A stretch of 64,000 nucleotides of DNA from an uncultured Lachnospiraceae bacterium (GTDB lineage Bacteria > Bacillota > Clostridia > Lachnospirales > Lachnospiraceae): assembly GCA_900317505.1 (NCBI GenBank), contig ONHB01000013.1, forward strand, positions 1 to 64,000, given 5' to 3'. Under the pieces are notes generated by a model. That model had not been told where the DNA came from. It saw only the letters and a list, made by a program, of their open reading frames with translations, and did no database searches. This document shows, piece after piece, positions 20,098 through 30,125 of the stretch; positions within the stretch are counted from its first letter, which is position 1; each line of letters opens with the position of its first letter. A program made the translations under genes and the position numbers.

Positions 20098-20128
20098 GCC
20101 TTCTTGGTGCGAGAGGGCTTTATTTTTT
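20098..20128 (+). terminator. Probable intrinsic terminator
   Basis: GCCTTCT pairs with AGAGGGC (one G-U) around TGGTGCG, followed by TTTATTTTTT. It lies 33 bp before the next start codon, so it may work as an attenuator of that gene or simply end an upstream RNA. Confidence 0.65.
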
Positions 20129-20160
20129 CATCTACTCCGCTGAAAGGATGTACACAAATC

Positions 20161-20547
20161 ATGGCAAAATATAAAAATAAAAAATCAGCTCCACAGGTTT
20201 CTTTTCCACGTCACTGGTATTATATGGCAGACCGTAAAATCGATGTGGAAGACATCAAAAATGCATTGGATTCGGAACCATACGGCATTGAAATCTGGAA
20301 AGAGGCCGGTGTCCTTGAGGTTGAGATAGAGGAAAAAGCCTCTATAGACTTTGAGGAATGTGACCTGGATCTTAAGGATGATTACAGCAATCAGTTTTTG
20401 CAGGAGCACAAGGTAAAAACATTGTTTTTTGTTACAGTGCCGACCGTTGAATTTGCAAAAAGTGAGGCTGTCATGAAAAAGATTGTAGCGGTGTGCGGAG
20501 GTATTTTTTGCGCAGACACCGAAGATTTTATGCCACAGATTGTATAA
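20161..20547 (+). CDS. Conserved hypothetical protein
   Basis: I do not recognise the family. The 128-residue protein starts at the ATG at 20161, after GAAAGGATG. It has a basic N-terminus (MAKYKNKKSAPQ), an aromatic PRHWYYM segment, and alternating acidic strands (VEIEEKASIDFEECDLDL). There is no signal peptide or membrane helix. Cysteines are few and unpatterned. The addB gene begins 19 bp after the stop, so it could be cotranscribed with the recombination genes. Alternating strands suggest a small alpha/beta domain. Confidence 0.65.
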   Translation: MAKYKNKKSAPQVSFPRHWYYMADRKIDVEDIKNALDSEPYGIEIWKEAGVLEVEIEEKASIDFEECDLDLKDDYSNQFLQEHKVKTLFFVTVPTVEFAKSEAVMKKIVAVCGGIFCADTEDFMPQIV

Positions 20548-20565
20548 GGATTGATCAAAGCAACT

Positions 20566-23500
20566 ATGTCATTGCAGTTTTATATTGGTGCTTCCGGCAC
20601 CGGAAAAAGTACAACTGTATATCAGGAAATCTTAAAGCGTGCGAAAGAAGAGCCTTTCAGACGCTTTTTTGTGATTGTACCGGACCAGTTTACGATGCAG
20701 ACGCAAAAGGTGCTGTGCCATTTATCAGAGCACGGAGGTATTCTGAATGTCGAGGTATTGAGCTTTGGACGCTTAAGCCACCGGATATTTGAGGAGTTGG
20801 GACTGGAAAGTCTGCCAAAGCTTGATGATACCGGTAAAAACCTGATCCTTCGCAAGGTAGCTGCTGACTGTGAGAAAAAGCTGTCGGTCGTTGGAGCCAA
20901 TATGAAAAAAATCGGCTATATCGCGCAGGTTAAATCCATGATTTCTGAATTTGCGCAGTATGGCATTTCGCCGGATGATCTGAGTGCATTTTGCGCACAG
21001 ACAAAGGAAAAGGGCAATCTGAGCGCCAAGCTTATGGATCTGCAGATTTTATATCGCGGTTATAAAAAGTATATTGCTGATAAATATATTACAACTGAGG
21101 AAAGCATGGACCTTCTGACGGCCAATTTACACCGTTCACGCCTGATACGTGACAGTGTCGTGGTATTTGATGGGTTTACCGGCTTTACGCCCATGCAGGA
21201 GCGTCTTTTGCAGGAGCTGATGCAGCTTTGCAGTCAGGTGATCGTTACCCTGCTTGCGGATAAAAAAGATGATCTGACCAGAAAAGATATTTCACAGAGC
21301 ATGTATTATCTGACCGCCAAGGCCTACCAGCGGCTGTGTGCTCTGGCTGAACGCAGCATGATAAAGCGGGATGAAGATGTGGTGCTTACAAAAAGACCGG
21401 CAGTGCGTTTTCAGGATCACACCGGACTGTCGCATCTGGAGCAGAATCTGTTCAGAGACCGTGTCAGCATGCCGACAGCATGCAGAGATGAGGTCATGAT
21501 CAATCATTGTTTAAGCCCCAAAGCAGAGGCTGACTGGGTATGCCTTACCATTCGCCGGCTGATCCGTGAAAAAGGCTATTGTTACCGTGATTTTGCGGTT
21601 ATAACGGGTGATCTGAATACATATGGGCAGATTATGCGGGAAAGCTTTGCAGAGCAGGAGATACCGCTGTTTTTAGACCAGAACCGGAGCCTTTTGTTTC
21701 ATCCTCTGATGGTATTTTTACTTGGAGTTGTCAAAGTGATCACCACAGATTTTTCATATGAAGCTGTGATGGAGCTGCTTCGTACCGGTTATCTGGATCT
21801 GACTGAGGAACAGATCGACTGCTTTGAAATGTATATCGTCGGTCACGGTATCCGTGGAAGAAGACGGTATCTGGAGCCGTTTGAGACTGTAATAACGTCT
21901 CAGGTGCCAGATCAGCAGGATTTTCAGAACGATGTGGATGGCAGCACAGAGTGTGAAGGCGAACAAAGCGCTGATGAAAGAACAGCAGGACTACCGGTAC
22001 ACGAGCTTGTACGTGAAATATTGATAGCATGCCTGTCTCCATTGCTTTTCCTTGAAAACGATGATGAAAAAAATGCCGGAAACTATACCAGAAAATTATA
22101 TGACATTTGTGTCAATCTTTCTCTTGAAGCCAAATTGAAAAAGCAGGCAGAGGATTTCAAAGAAAAAAATATGCCTGCCAAGGCTAAAGAATACGAACAG
22201 GTATATGCAGCGGTTATTACACTGTTTGATCAGATTTATGAATTGTTACAGGAGCCGATGCCGTTAGATGAATACGGCGAAATTTTAAAGGCCGGTTTTG
22301 CGGAGCTGAAAGTCGGAAGTATTCCGCAGAGTGAGGATCAGGTCATTGCCGGAGATTTAGAGCGTACCAGGCTAAAACCGGTCAAGGTATTGTTTATTGT
22401 GGGCGTCAACGATGGTATTATACCCGGACATGGTGCTTCGGGCGGAATTTTGTCTGATCTGGAACGGGAATTTCTTTCTGATCTTGGTGTCACTCTGGCG
22501 CCAACACCGAGGCAGAAGAGCTTTGAGGAGCGTCTGTACCTGTATATGAATATGACACAGCCGTCAGAACAGCTAATTCTTTCCTATGCCGAGGTGGATG
22601 AGGCTGGTAACTTATTGAGACCGTCCTATCTGATCCACACAGTTGAGAAGCTGTATACGGATCTGGAAATTCAGATGATCGCTGAGGATACGCTTCTTTA
22701 TATGATCGAAAGCAAAGAGTGTGGTCTGAAGCTGTTATCAAGATTGTTGCGCGAATATGTTGCCGGAACAATCCCTGAGGACAGCGACAAATGGGATTAT
22801 TTATTATCACTTGGGCATATATTCTGCAAGGAACCGGAATTTGCAGGACTTTTGGACGCAGCTTTCTTTGAATATCAGGACCGTAAGCTTTCAGTATATA
22901 TTGCAAAAGCGCTGTTTGGAGACAAGCTTCATACCAGTGTCAGCAGGCTTGAGCAGTTCAGTGCCTGTGCCTATGCCCATTTTTTAAAGTACGGGCTGCA
23001 GCTTTCGGATGAGGAGCATTATGAATTTGATATCACGGATCTTGGCAATCTGTATCATGAGGCTCTGTATCAGTTTGGAAATTATCTTACGGTGAAAGGC
23101 GAGGACTGGACAAGCTATTCCAAAGAAACGGCAGAAAGCTTTGTAGAGGATACGGTAGAGCATTTTGCAACCGAATACCGTAACCGCGTCCTGTTTGATA
23201 CGACGCGTAACGAAGCACTAAAGGAACGGGCTAAGGAGATGTTAAAAACGACCCTTGACAGCCTTTCCTACCAGCTTATGCAGGGGGATTTTCGCCCGGC
23301 ATACTACGAGCTGCCGTTCCATTACCTTGCCAATCCTTCTCTGTACGGCAAAATCGACCGTCTGGATATTGCAGATGATGGAGATACACGCTATGTAAAG
23401 GTCCTTGACTACAAGTCCGGAAACCACAGCTTTGATATTTCGCGTCTGTATTATGGTCTGGATCTGCAGCTGGCTGTCTATCTGAATGCCGCTGTGACGG

Positions 23501-24063
23501 CGCAAAAAAAAGAGCATCCGGATAAAACGATCGTACCGTCTGCCTGTTTCTATTATGAAATTGCAGATCCGATGCCGGAGAGCCTTTCTGTGGACAATCC
23601 CGAGGAACGGATTGAGACCATCAGAAAGCAGCTGCGCGTCAATGGCCTGATCCTCGAGGATGATGCGGTACTGGAGCATCTGGACCGGACGAAAGGCACA
23701 GAATCGCTGGCAATTCCTGTCAAATACAAGAAAAGTGGTGAATTGTCCGGTACTTCACAGACTGCAGGTAAGGTACAGTTTGAACTGATAGAAAAATATG
23801 CGGATTATAAAGTCAAACAGATCGCACAAAGCATCCGGGAGGGGGATATCTGCATCAGCCCGGTAAAAGAACAGGCAGAACAGACGACCTGCCGGTATTG
23901 TGCATACAGAAGCATCTGTGGATTTGAAAAGAAACTGCCCGGCTTTAAGGAGCGTGATATGGCATTAAAGCAGGATGCAGTCTATGAGCAGATGAAAAAG
24001 GAGTTGTCCGAACATGGAGTTTACGACGGATCAAAAGAAGGTCATAACGGCCAGAAATCATAA
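20566..24063 (+). CDS. addB: AddB, subunit B of the AddAB helicase-nuclease
   Basis: AddAB resects double-strand breaks before RecA loading. This 1165-residue subunit has a UvrD-like but mostly inactive helicase core with Walker A GASGTGKST at residues 8-16. The C-terminal nuclease domain carries VLDYKSG near 945. The 4Fe-4S cluster cysteines are in place: one in FSACAYAHF near 800, and the trio in CRYCAYRSIC near 1109-1118. The first ATG of the reading frame is at 20566; a TTG at 20551 has no spaced ribosome site. It overlaps addA by 50 bp, the usual coupled order. Confidence 0.95.
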   Translation: MSLQFYIGASGTGKSTTVYQEILKRAKEEPFRRFFVIVPDQFTMQTQKVLCHLSEHGGILNVEVLSFGRLSHRIFEELGLESLPKLDDTGKNLILRKVAADCEKKLSVVGANMKKIGYIAQVKSMISEFAQYGISPDDLSAFCAQTKEKGNLSAKLMDLQILYRGYKKYIADKYITTEESMDLLTANLHRSRLIRDSVVVFDGFTGFTPMQERLLQELMQLCSQVIVTLLADKKDDLTRKDISQSMYYLTAKAYQRLCALAERSMIKRDEDVVLTKRPAVRFQDHTGLSHLEQNLFRDRVSMPTACRDEVMINHCLSPKAEADWVCLTIRRLIREKGYCYRDFAVITGDLNTYGQIMRESFAEQEIPLFLDQNRSLLFHPLMVFLLGVVKVITTDFSYEAVMELLRTGYLDLTEEQIDCFEMYIVGHGIRGRRRYLEPFETVITSQVPDQQDFQNDVDGSTECEGEQSADERTAGLPVHELVREILIACLSPLLFLENDDEKNAGNYTRKLYDICVNLSLEAKLKKQAEDFKEKNMPAKAKEYEQVYAAVITLFDQIYELLQEPMPLDEYGEILKAGFAELKVGSIPQSEDQVIAGDLERTRLKPVKVLFIVGVNDGIIPGHGASGGILSDLEREFLSDLGVTLAPTPRQKSFEERLYLYMNMTQPSEQLILSYAEVDEAGNLLRPSYLIHTVEKLYTDLEIQMIAEDTLLYMIESKECGLKLLSRLLREYVAGTIPEDSDKWDYLLSLGHIFCKEPEFAGLLDAAFFEYQDRKLSVYIAKALFGDKLHTSVSRLEQFSACAYAHFLKYGLQLSDEEHYEFDITDLGNLYHEALYQFGNYLTVKGEDWTSYSKETAESFVEDTVEHFATEYRNRVLFDTTRNEALKERAKEMLKTTLDSLSYQLMQGDFRPAYYELPFHYLANPSLYGKIDRLDIADDGDTRYVKVLDYKSGNHSFDISRLYYGLDLQLAVYLNAAVTAQKKEHPDKTIVPSACFYYEIADPMPESLSVDNPEERIETIRKQLRVNGLILEDDAVLEHLDRTKGTESLAIPVKYKKSGELSGTSQTAGKVQFELIEKYADYKVKQIAQSIREGDICISPVKEQAEQTTCRYCAYRSICGFEKKLPGFKERDMALKQDAVYEQMKKELSEHGVYDGSKEGHNGQKS

Positions 24064-27000
24064 TGTACTTGTATCTGCAGCCGCAGGATCCGGAAAAACG
24101 GCCGTTTTGGTAGAGCGGATTCTGGGACTGATCACAGATCATGAGAAGCCTGTCGATATTGACAGGCTCTTAGTCGTGACCTTTACCAATGCGGCAGCCG
24201 CTGAAATGAGGGAACGAATCCATCGGACTATTTTAAAAAGACTGGAAGAAAATCCGGACGATGAATTGTTGAAAAGGCAGTCTGTTTTGATCAACCATGC
24301 GATGATCACGACGATTGACAGCTTCTGTCATTATATTCTGATGAACCATTTCCAGGATATATCGCTGGATCCGGGATTTTCCGTATTGGATCCCGGCAAG
24401 ATGAAGTGGATGCAGAAAAAAGCGATGGAAAAGACCATGGAGAAGGCCTATATGGAAAAAGAGCCGGGGTTTATCAATCTGACCAATGCTTTCTCCGTAA
24501 AGGGCCGGGATTTTCCAATCGAGGATATGGTATATCAGATTTTCTCCTTTGTCATGAGCAAGCCTTATCCTGAAAAATGGCTGAAAGAGACCATGGATGA
24601 TTATGAAATTGCGGATGTGGATGATTTTTGCCGGACGGATTTTATGCAGGCTCTGCTTTCCGAGGCGCATTCTGAGATCCGAAGTTATATAGACAGTTAT
24701 AATCAGATTATTTCTCTGTGTGTGGATGGGGAAGGACCTGAGGTATATGGAGAGGTATTAAAAGGCGAGCTGGAAGCCCTGGAGCGGATGATGTCCGGCA
24801 CAGGATATGACTTTATGTTCCATGAACTGCAAAATGTGGAATTTAAACGTCTGCCGGCAGCTAAAAAAGATTCCTGTGATGAACAGGTAAAGGCCAAGGT
24901 GCAGGCGGTCAGAAGTCTTGTCAAGGACCGCATCAAAAAATTGAAAGAACAGTTCTTTTATGAACCGGCAGCTGCGCTTTTCGAGGATATGACTCATGCC
25001 GGGAATTTGCTGCGTCCGCTTTTGAAGCTCACGCTTTCCTTTATGGAGCAGTTTGCAGCGGATAAGCGCAAGGAAAATGTCATTGATTTTTCGGATATGG
25101 AGCATTTTGCCCTTCAGATCCTTGTTGATGCAGATGGCGGACCGACACAGACCGCACTGTGGTATCAAAAGCATTTTGAAGCTGTGATGATCGATGAATA
25201 TCAGGATAGTAATGACGTTCAGGAATTATTGTTATCTACGATATCAAGAGAATATGATGAAGAACCCAACCGTTTTATGGTTGGAGATATGAAACAGAGT
25301 ATATACCGTTTCCGAATGGCACGTCCGGAAATTTTTATGGAAAAATACAATCGTTACGGAAAGGCAGCGGAAAATACCTGTGAGCGGATTGAGTTGAAGC
25401 AGAATTTCCGTAGCCGTAGATCGGTTTTAAAGCTGGTAAATGATGTATTTTACCCTCTTATGCATCCGGATGTGGGCGGAATTGTCTATGATGATGCCGC
25501 AGCGCTGTATCCGGGAGCTGATTATATAGAAGATGAAAGCAGCGATTATACACCGGAGCTTCTGTTATATGAAAAAAAAGATGAAAATGGTGAAACGACA
25601 GAAATGTCATCTTCCGAAGGGGAAGCTTATCTGATCGCACACCGGATCAAACGACTGATGAGAGAGACAAAGGTGACGGATAAAGCAACCGGCCAGCTTC
25701 GGGATATGCGATATGACGATATTGTCATATTGACCAGATCTATCGGAAGTCTGGAAAATAAGCTGGAAGAGGTATTAAAAAAAGAAGGCATCCCTGTCAC
25801 AATACCGAGTAAGACCGGGTATTTCTCTGCTCTGGAAATCCGGATTTTGCTGCAGTATATGGAGGTCTGTGTAAATCCGTTCCGCGATATTCCGCTTGCG
25901 GCAGTCTTGAAATCACCGTTGTTTGGTTTTACGGATGATGAGCTTGCGGAAATTGCCCTTATTTCATCTGATGATGGGACGAAGCTTTCTTATTATGAAA
26001 AGTTAAAACTTTACAAAAATGACAAAGCGGCCGCTTTTCTGGCAGAGCTTAACGAAATGCGGATGCTTTCCAAGACCGAATCGGTGCATGATTTTCTGTA
26101 TCAGCTGATACGCAGACACCGGTATCTTGAATATGTTTCTGCGCTTCCGGCCGGTGGCAGCAGGCGTGAAACAGTGGAAATGCTTCTTTCGCAGGCAAAA
26201 ACCTATGAACAGAGCCGTATGCACGGACTGTTTGGATTTTTGCAGTATATGAAACAGCTGGAGAAATATGAAATTGACTATGGAAGCGGCAGCGAGGAAT
26301 GTATCAATACGGTCCGTATTATGACAATCCACAAGAGTAAGGGACTGGAATTTCCGGTCTGTTTTGTATCCGGGCTTGCCAAAAGATTTAACCGCCGGGA
26401 TATCAATGGATCCCTGCTTTTGCACACAGATCTGGGTATTGGTCTGGAGTATCGCAATTATCATGAAAAATTCCGCAGGACGACGATCAAGCAGCAGTGG
26501 ATTGCCAGACAGCAGCTTGTAGACAGTATGGGAGAGGAGCTTCGTGTGCTTTATGTGGCACTGACCCGTGCAAAGGAAAAATGCATTCTGACAGGTACCG
26601 TTTCAGATTATCAGGGTATATTTGAAAAATGCGAGCAGATTGTTGGAAATGAAATTGTAGATGGACAGCTGATCTTAGAGAGTACCAGCTATTTGAAGCT
26701 GTTATTTTACGTGATGGCGGTCAGGAAGGAAGAAAAGCTTTTTGATGTCTTTGTGGTACATGAAGATGAGCTGATGCTTAATCGTGCAGATGAGACGATC
26801 AGGGAGCGATTGAAAAGGGATGGCTTTTTACAGATGATACAGGCTGTACCGGATGACAGAAGTGCAGCGCTTATGGAAAAAACTGCCTATGAATATCCGC
26901 ACAAAGAGCTGGAAGGTCTGTACAACAAGACCAGTGTATCCGAGCTCAAGCATGCCGCTCTGCATGAGGACGAACAGACTGAGGTTATTTTTGACACAGA

Positions 27001-27646
27001 GCAGGAAAAGCAGGTTGTGCCTGAGTTTATGAAGGAAGAAACAAAGGTGGCAGGCTCCACCCGTGGTAGTGCCTATCACCGTTTTATGGAGCTTCTGGAT
27101 TTTGCAGAACTTGCGGCAGAGTACCGGAATGATGACGCCTGTGAGAAGGAAAAAGATTATACACACAGAGATTATACAGATATATTCTATGAAAAATTAA
27201 AATATAATTTAATAAAACAGAAAAAACGTATACTTTCGGAAAAATTAATGCCGGAACGGGATATAAAACTATTGGACGAACGCAAAATCATTGCATTTTT
27301 TGAAAGCTGGCTTGCAAAAAAAATGATGGAAGCTGATGAAAAACATCTGCTATTTAAAGAACAGCCATTTGTCATGGAAATACCGGCAAAACGTGTAAAT
27401 GAAAAATTTCCCGAAGAAGAGACGATGTTGATTCAGGGTATCATAGATGCCTATTATGAAGAAGATGGCAGGATTTATCTGATGGATTACAAGACAGATC
27501 GTGTCAGTGAAAAAGAGGAGCTTGTGAGAAGGTATAAGCTTCAGCTGGATTATTATAAAGAGGCTCTGGAACGGATCACGGGCAAAGAGGTCGCCGGGGT
27601 ATATATTTATTCCTTTCATTTTTCGGAAGTGGTGGAGCTTATTTAG
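24014..27646 (+). CDS. addA: AddA, helicase-nuclease subunit A of AddAB
   Basis: This is an ATP-dependent 3'-5' SF1 helicase with a C-terminal RecB-type nuclease. Walker A AAAGSGKT lies near residues 22-29, Walker B DEYQDSN near 393, the QNFRSR motif near 461, and the motif V/VI region MTIHKSKGLEFPV and LYVALTRAKEKC further on. The nuclease motif LMDYKTDRV lies near 1156. At 1210 residues it has the expected length. The ATG at 24014 follows AAGGAG inside addB. Together with addB it forms the complete two-subunit enzyme. Confidence 0.97.
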   Translation: MEFTTDQKKVITARNHNVLVSAAAGSGKTAVLVERILGLITDHEKPVDIDRLLVVTFTNAAAAEMRERIHRTILKRLEENPDDELLKRQSVLINHAMITTIDSFCHYILMNHFQDISLDPGFSVLDPGKMKWMQKKAMEKTMEKAYMEKEPGFINLTNAFSVKGRDFPIEDMVYQIFSFVMSKPYPEKWLKETMDDYEIADVDDFCRTDFMQALLSEAHSEIRSYIDSYNQIISLCVDGEGPEVYGEVLKGELEALERMMSGTGYDFMFHELQNVEFKRLPAAKKDSCDEQVKAKVQAVRSLVKDRIKKLKEQFFYEPAAALFEDMTHAGNLLRPLLKLTLSFMEQFAADKRKENVIDFSDMEHFALQILVDADGGPTQTALWYQKHFEAVMIDEYQDSNDVQELLLSTISREYDEEPNRFMVGDMKQSIYRFRMARPEIFMEKYNRYGKAAENTCERIELKQNFRSRRSVLKLVNDVFYPLMHPDVGGIVYDDAAALYPGADYIEDESSDYTPELLLYEKKDENGETTEMSSSEGEAYLIAHRIKRLMRETKVTDKATGQLRDMRYDDIVILTRSIGSLENKLEEVLKKEGIPVTIPSKTGYFSALEIRILLQYMEVCVNPFRDIPLAAVLKSPLFGFTDDELAEIALISSDDGTKLSYYEKLKLYKNDKAAAFLAELNEMRMLSKTESVHDFLYQLIRRHRYLEYVSALPAGGSRRETVEMLLSQAKTYEQSRMHGLFGFLQYMKQLEKYEIDYGSGSEECINTVRIMTIHKSKGLEFPVCFVSGLAKRFNRRDINGSLLLHTDLGIGLEYRNYHEKFRRTTIKQQWIARQQLVDSMGEELRVLYVALTRAKEKCILTGTVSDYQGIFEKCEQIVGNEIVDGQLILESTSYLKLLFYVMAVRKEEKLFDVFVVHEDELMLNRADETIRERLKRDGFLQMIQAVPDDRSAALMEKTAYEYPHKELEGLYNKTSVSELKHAALHEDEQTEVIFDTEQEKQVVPEFMKEETKVAGSTRGSAYHRFMELLDFAELAAEYRNDDACEKEKDYTHRDYTDIFYEKLKYNLIKQKKRILSEKLMPERDIKLLDERKIIAFFESWLAKKMMEADEKHLLFKEQPFVMEIPAKRVNEKFPEEETMLIQGIIDAYYEEDGRIYLMDYKTDRVSEKEELVRRYKLQLDYYKEALERITGKEVAGVYIYSFHFSEVVELI

Positions 27647-27733
27647 CTATCAGCCGGAAAGATATTTATAAATGCTCTTGCGTGAATGTTAAACATAAAT
27701 TCAAAGTTTAAAAGCTAAATAAATTAAATATTG

Positions 27734-27785
27734 CAAAAGTCCTATGATAAATGTTAAAATACAAACAAAAGTCATAGGACTTTTG
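27734..27785 (+). promoter_or_regulatory. Perfect 14-bp inverted repeat with embedded promoter / addA terminator
   Basis: CAAAAGTCCTATGA (27734-27747) and TCATAGGACTTTTG (27772-27785) are exact inverted copies 24 bp apart, followed by TTTTG. A promoter-like TTGCAA (27731-27736), an 18-bp spacer and TAAAAT (27755-27760) fall across it. As RNA it could terminate addA; as DNA it could be an operator of the downstream ATPase gene. The sequence cannot separate the two. Confidence 0.55.
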
Positions 27786-27801
27786 TTTTGGGAGAATTGC
27801 T

Positions 27802-29118
27802 ATGTATAGAGAAATAACTGATGAATTGATTAAATGGAAAGATAGTAAAAGAAGAAAACCATTAATGATTACAGGAGTACGTCAATGTGGAAAGACGTAT
27901 GTTTTGAAGGAACTGGGTGAACAGTATTTTGAAAATACATGCTACATCAACTTTGAATCAAATAGTAATTACGTGAGTGTTTTCGATTTTGATTTTGATG
28001 TAAATAGAATAGTAAACGAGCTTGAATTAATACAGAAAATGAAAATCATTCCTGGAAAGACATTGCTTGTTTTTGATGAAATACAGGAGTGCCCTAAAGC
28101 GATTACTTCCTTAAAGTATTTTTGTGAAAACCTGCGTGAATTACACCTGGTATGTGCGGGATCACTACTTGGTGTGGCATTAAAACAGGAAAATATTTCT
28201 TTTCCGGTCGGAAAGGTTAATCGTATGCAGATGTATCCGATGAACTTTAAGGAATTTATTATTGCAATGGGAGAGGACAGCTATATCAGCCTTTTCGAAA
28301 AGTGGAATGTTGATCGTATGATTCCGGAAGCTTACTCAAGGCCGATGGAGCAATTATTAAAGACGTACTTAGCAGTAGGTGGAATGCCGGAAGTAGTTTG
28401 TGATTATATTGAGAACAAAGATTTTCAAACTGTAACTGAAATACAGGATGAAATATTATCGGATTATGCAGATGATTTTTCGAAACACGCACCTGTAGCA
28501 GAGATAGAAAAACTACGTATGATATGGGAATCTATTCCAAAGCAGTTGGCGAAAGATAACAATAAATTTGTTTTTTCTCATGTAAAAAAAGGTAAAAGAG
28601 CTCATGAACTGGAGGCGGCACTTGGATGGTTAAAAAATGCAGGATTGATACATGTTCTTGAATTGGTTCAAAATGCAGAAGTACCATTATCGTTTAATGC
28701 AGATGCCACATATTTTAAGGTATATATGTCAGATATAGGTCTGCTTAGTAGAAGGCTTGGAGTTTCAATAAATGATTATATGTCGGAAAATGATACCTTA
28801 AAGTCCTCCAAAGGGGCAATAACTGAAAATTATGTTATGAATGAGTTGCTAAATCAAAAAAAGATGCCATATTATTGGAAATCCGGCAATACAGCTGAAC
28901 TTGATTTCATATATGAAAATGATGGAAATATTATTCCTGTTGAAGTAAAGGCCGCAACTAATACTCAGGCAAAAAGTTACAGACAATTCAGCAAGAAATA
29001 TGAGCCAAAGATTGGATATAAGGTTTCTCTTAAGAATATAGCATCAAATATGGTTCATGAAACAAATACAGTAAGTCTTCCATTGTATCTATTGTGGAAT
29101 ATTGATTTTTATGGGTGA
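27802..29118 (+). CDS. AAA+ ATPase of the DUF4143 type
   Basis: This is a 438-residue ATPase. Walker A reads GVRQCGKTYVLKEL near residues 25-38. Walker B is LLVFDEIQECP near 90, followed by the AAA sensor segment CAGSLLGVAL. The C-terminal part contains the DUF4143 region and ends with a restriction-endonuclease-like patch (TAELDFIYEN followed by IIPVEVKAA), typical of the family. Such genes are common mobile or defence-associated singletons of unknown function. The A+T-rich composition differs from the addAB genes before it. It opens the accessory pocket that ends near 31.25 kb. Confidence 0.9.
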   Translation: MYREITDELIKWKDSKRRKPLMITGVRQCGKTYVLKELGEQYFENTCYINFESNSNYVSVFDFDFDVNRIVNELELIQKMKIIPGKTLLVFDEIQECPKAITSLKYFCENLRELHLVCAGSLLGVALKQENISFPVGKVNRMQMYPMNFKEFIIAMGEDSYISLFEKWNVDRMIPEAYSRPMEQLLKTYLAVGGMPEVVCDYIENKDFQTVTEIQDEILSDYADDFSKHAPVAEIEKLRMIWESIPKQLAKDNNKFVFSHVKKGKRAHELEAALGWLKNAGLIHVLELVQNAEVPLSFNADATYFKVYMSDIGLLSRRLGVSINDYMSENDTLKSSKGAITENYVMNELLNQKKMPYYWKSGNTAELDFIYENDGNIIPVEVKAATNTQAKSYRQFSKKYEPKIGYKVSLKNIASNMVHETNTVSLPLYLLWNIDFYG

Positions 29119-29343
29119 TACCGATATTCAATATACTAGGTGTCAGGTACTATAAATAAGTTGTCTTCAAAATGTGGACAACTGAAATTGACGAGCAGAA
29201 AAAGAGATTTGTTAAGACAAGAACAGGGTACGGGATCATGGAATCTGAATCAGATTGAATTAATTATGAATATTAATGTGGAATAGGTAATTGCGAAAAA
29301 GAAGCTGGAATCCTCAGAGGGGAACGAATTAAAAAAAGGTGAT

Positions 29344-29697
29344 TTGATTGATGTTGTTATTGAAGGTATTTTTCGAGTGCTTGAAAATGAAAGAAGTACA
29401 ATAAGTTTAATAAGCAAATTTCATAACAAAATTGGAATAGAAAAGGATAGCAATATAATAAATGAGGCAATTTATTATCTTGAAATCAGACATAAATTGG
29501 TTCACACGGACGGTTGTGTCGACGAAGAATTTAGAAATGCCCATAATACTATGCAATACACACATAAAGGCAGAATAAAACTTACATATTCAACTATTAT
29601 AAAAGCAAAGGAAGCAGTGACGAAGTTAGTTGAGGATATGGATAAAAAAATAATGTCAGCAGGTTTAGCAAGGTCAAATACAACTCCGCGCAAATAG
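29344..29697 (+). pseudogene. Small HEPN-like reading frame, possibly a fragment
   Basis: The frame encodes 117 residues. The patch EIRHKLVHTDG fits the R-x4-H signature of HEPN ribonuclease-like domains. The only start at its head is a TTG at 29344 after AAAAGGTG. The same frame stays open upstream to a stop at 29284 (reading ...LESSEGNELKKGD), with no ATG, so it may be the 3' part of a longer lost gene. The 225 bp between it and the ATPase gene hold only a 7-bp hairpin (AGTTGTC/GACAACT) and no other gene. Confidence 0.5.
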
Positions 29698-29767
29698 CCT
29701 TCGTGATAAAAAATATAAAATAGTGGTAAAATAGTGGCAGAAAGATTGGCATCAGATAGAATATTAA

Positions 29768-29796
29768 TTGACAAGTAACAACAATGTCGTTACAAT
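29768..29796 (+). promoter_or_regulatory. relBE-type promoter with overlapping operator
   Basis: TTGACA (29768-29773), a 17-bp spacer and TACAAT (29791-29796) form a near-consensus promoter. A 19-bp palindrome at 29775-29793 (GTAAC...GTTAC, 8 of 9 pairs) fills the spacer, the usual position for RelB-RelE autorepression. Confidence 0.72.
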
Positions 29797-29819
29797 TAAG
29801 TTGGTTGGAGGCGATATTT

Positions 29820-30125
29820 ATGGAGAAATCAGCAACGCTTAACTTAAGAGTGAATCCTACGTTGAAATCCGATGCAGAAACAATTCTTACAAGACTTGGT
29901 ATTCCTATGTCTACTGCTGTTGATATGTTTCTTAATCAGATAGTATTGGTAGGTGGCATTCCTTTTTCTGTTACTGTACCAAAGCCACCGGTAGATATCG
30001 ATGCTTCGCAGATGACAGAGTCACAGTTCCATGCAAAACTTCAGCGTGGATACGATGATTATTCGGCTGGTAGAACACAGAATGCAGCAGAGGCATTTGC
30101 AAAGTTTAGGGAGAGCCATTCTTAA
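29820..30125 (+). CDS. RelB/DinJ-family antitoxin
   Basis: This is a 101-residue antitoxin. The ribbon-helix-helix N-terminus is clear: ATLNLRVNPTLKSDAETIL then RLGIPMSTAVDMFLNQIVL, the DinJ/RelB pattern. The C-terminal half (about 58-101) would wrap the toxin. The ATG at 29820 follows TTGGAGG; a longer frame upstream overlaps the promoter. Its stop overlaps the toxin start (TAATG), the standard coupled arrangement. The promoter palindrome suggests autorepression. Confidence 0.92.
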   Translation: MEKSATLNLRVNPTLKSDAETILTRLGIPMSTAVDMFLNQIVLVGGIPFSVTVPKPPVDIDASQMTESQFHAKLQRGYDDYSAGRTQNAAEAFAKFRESHS

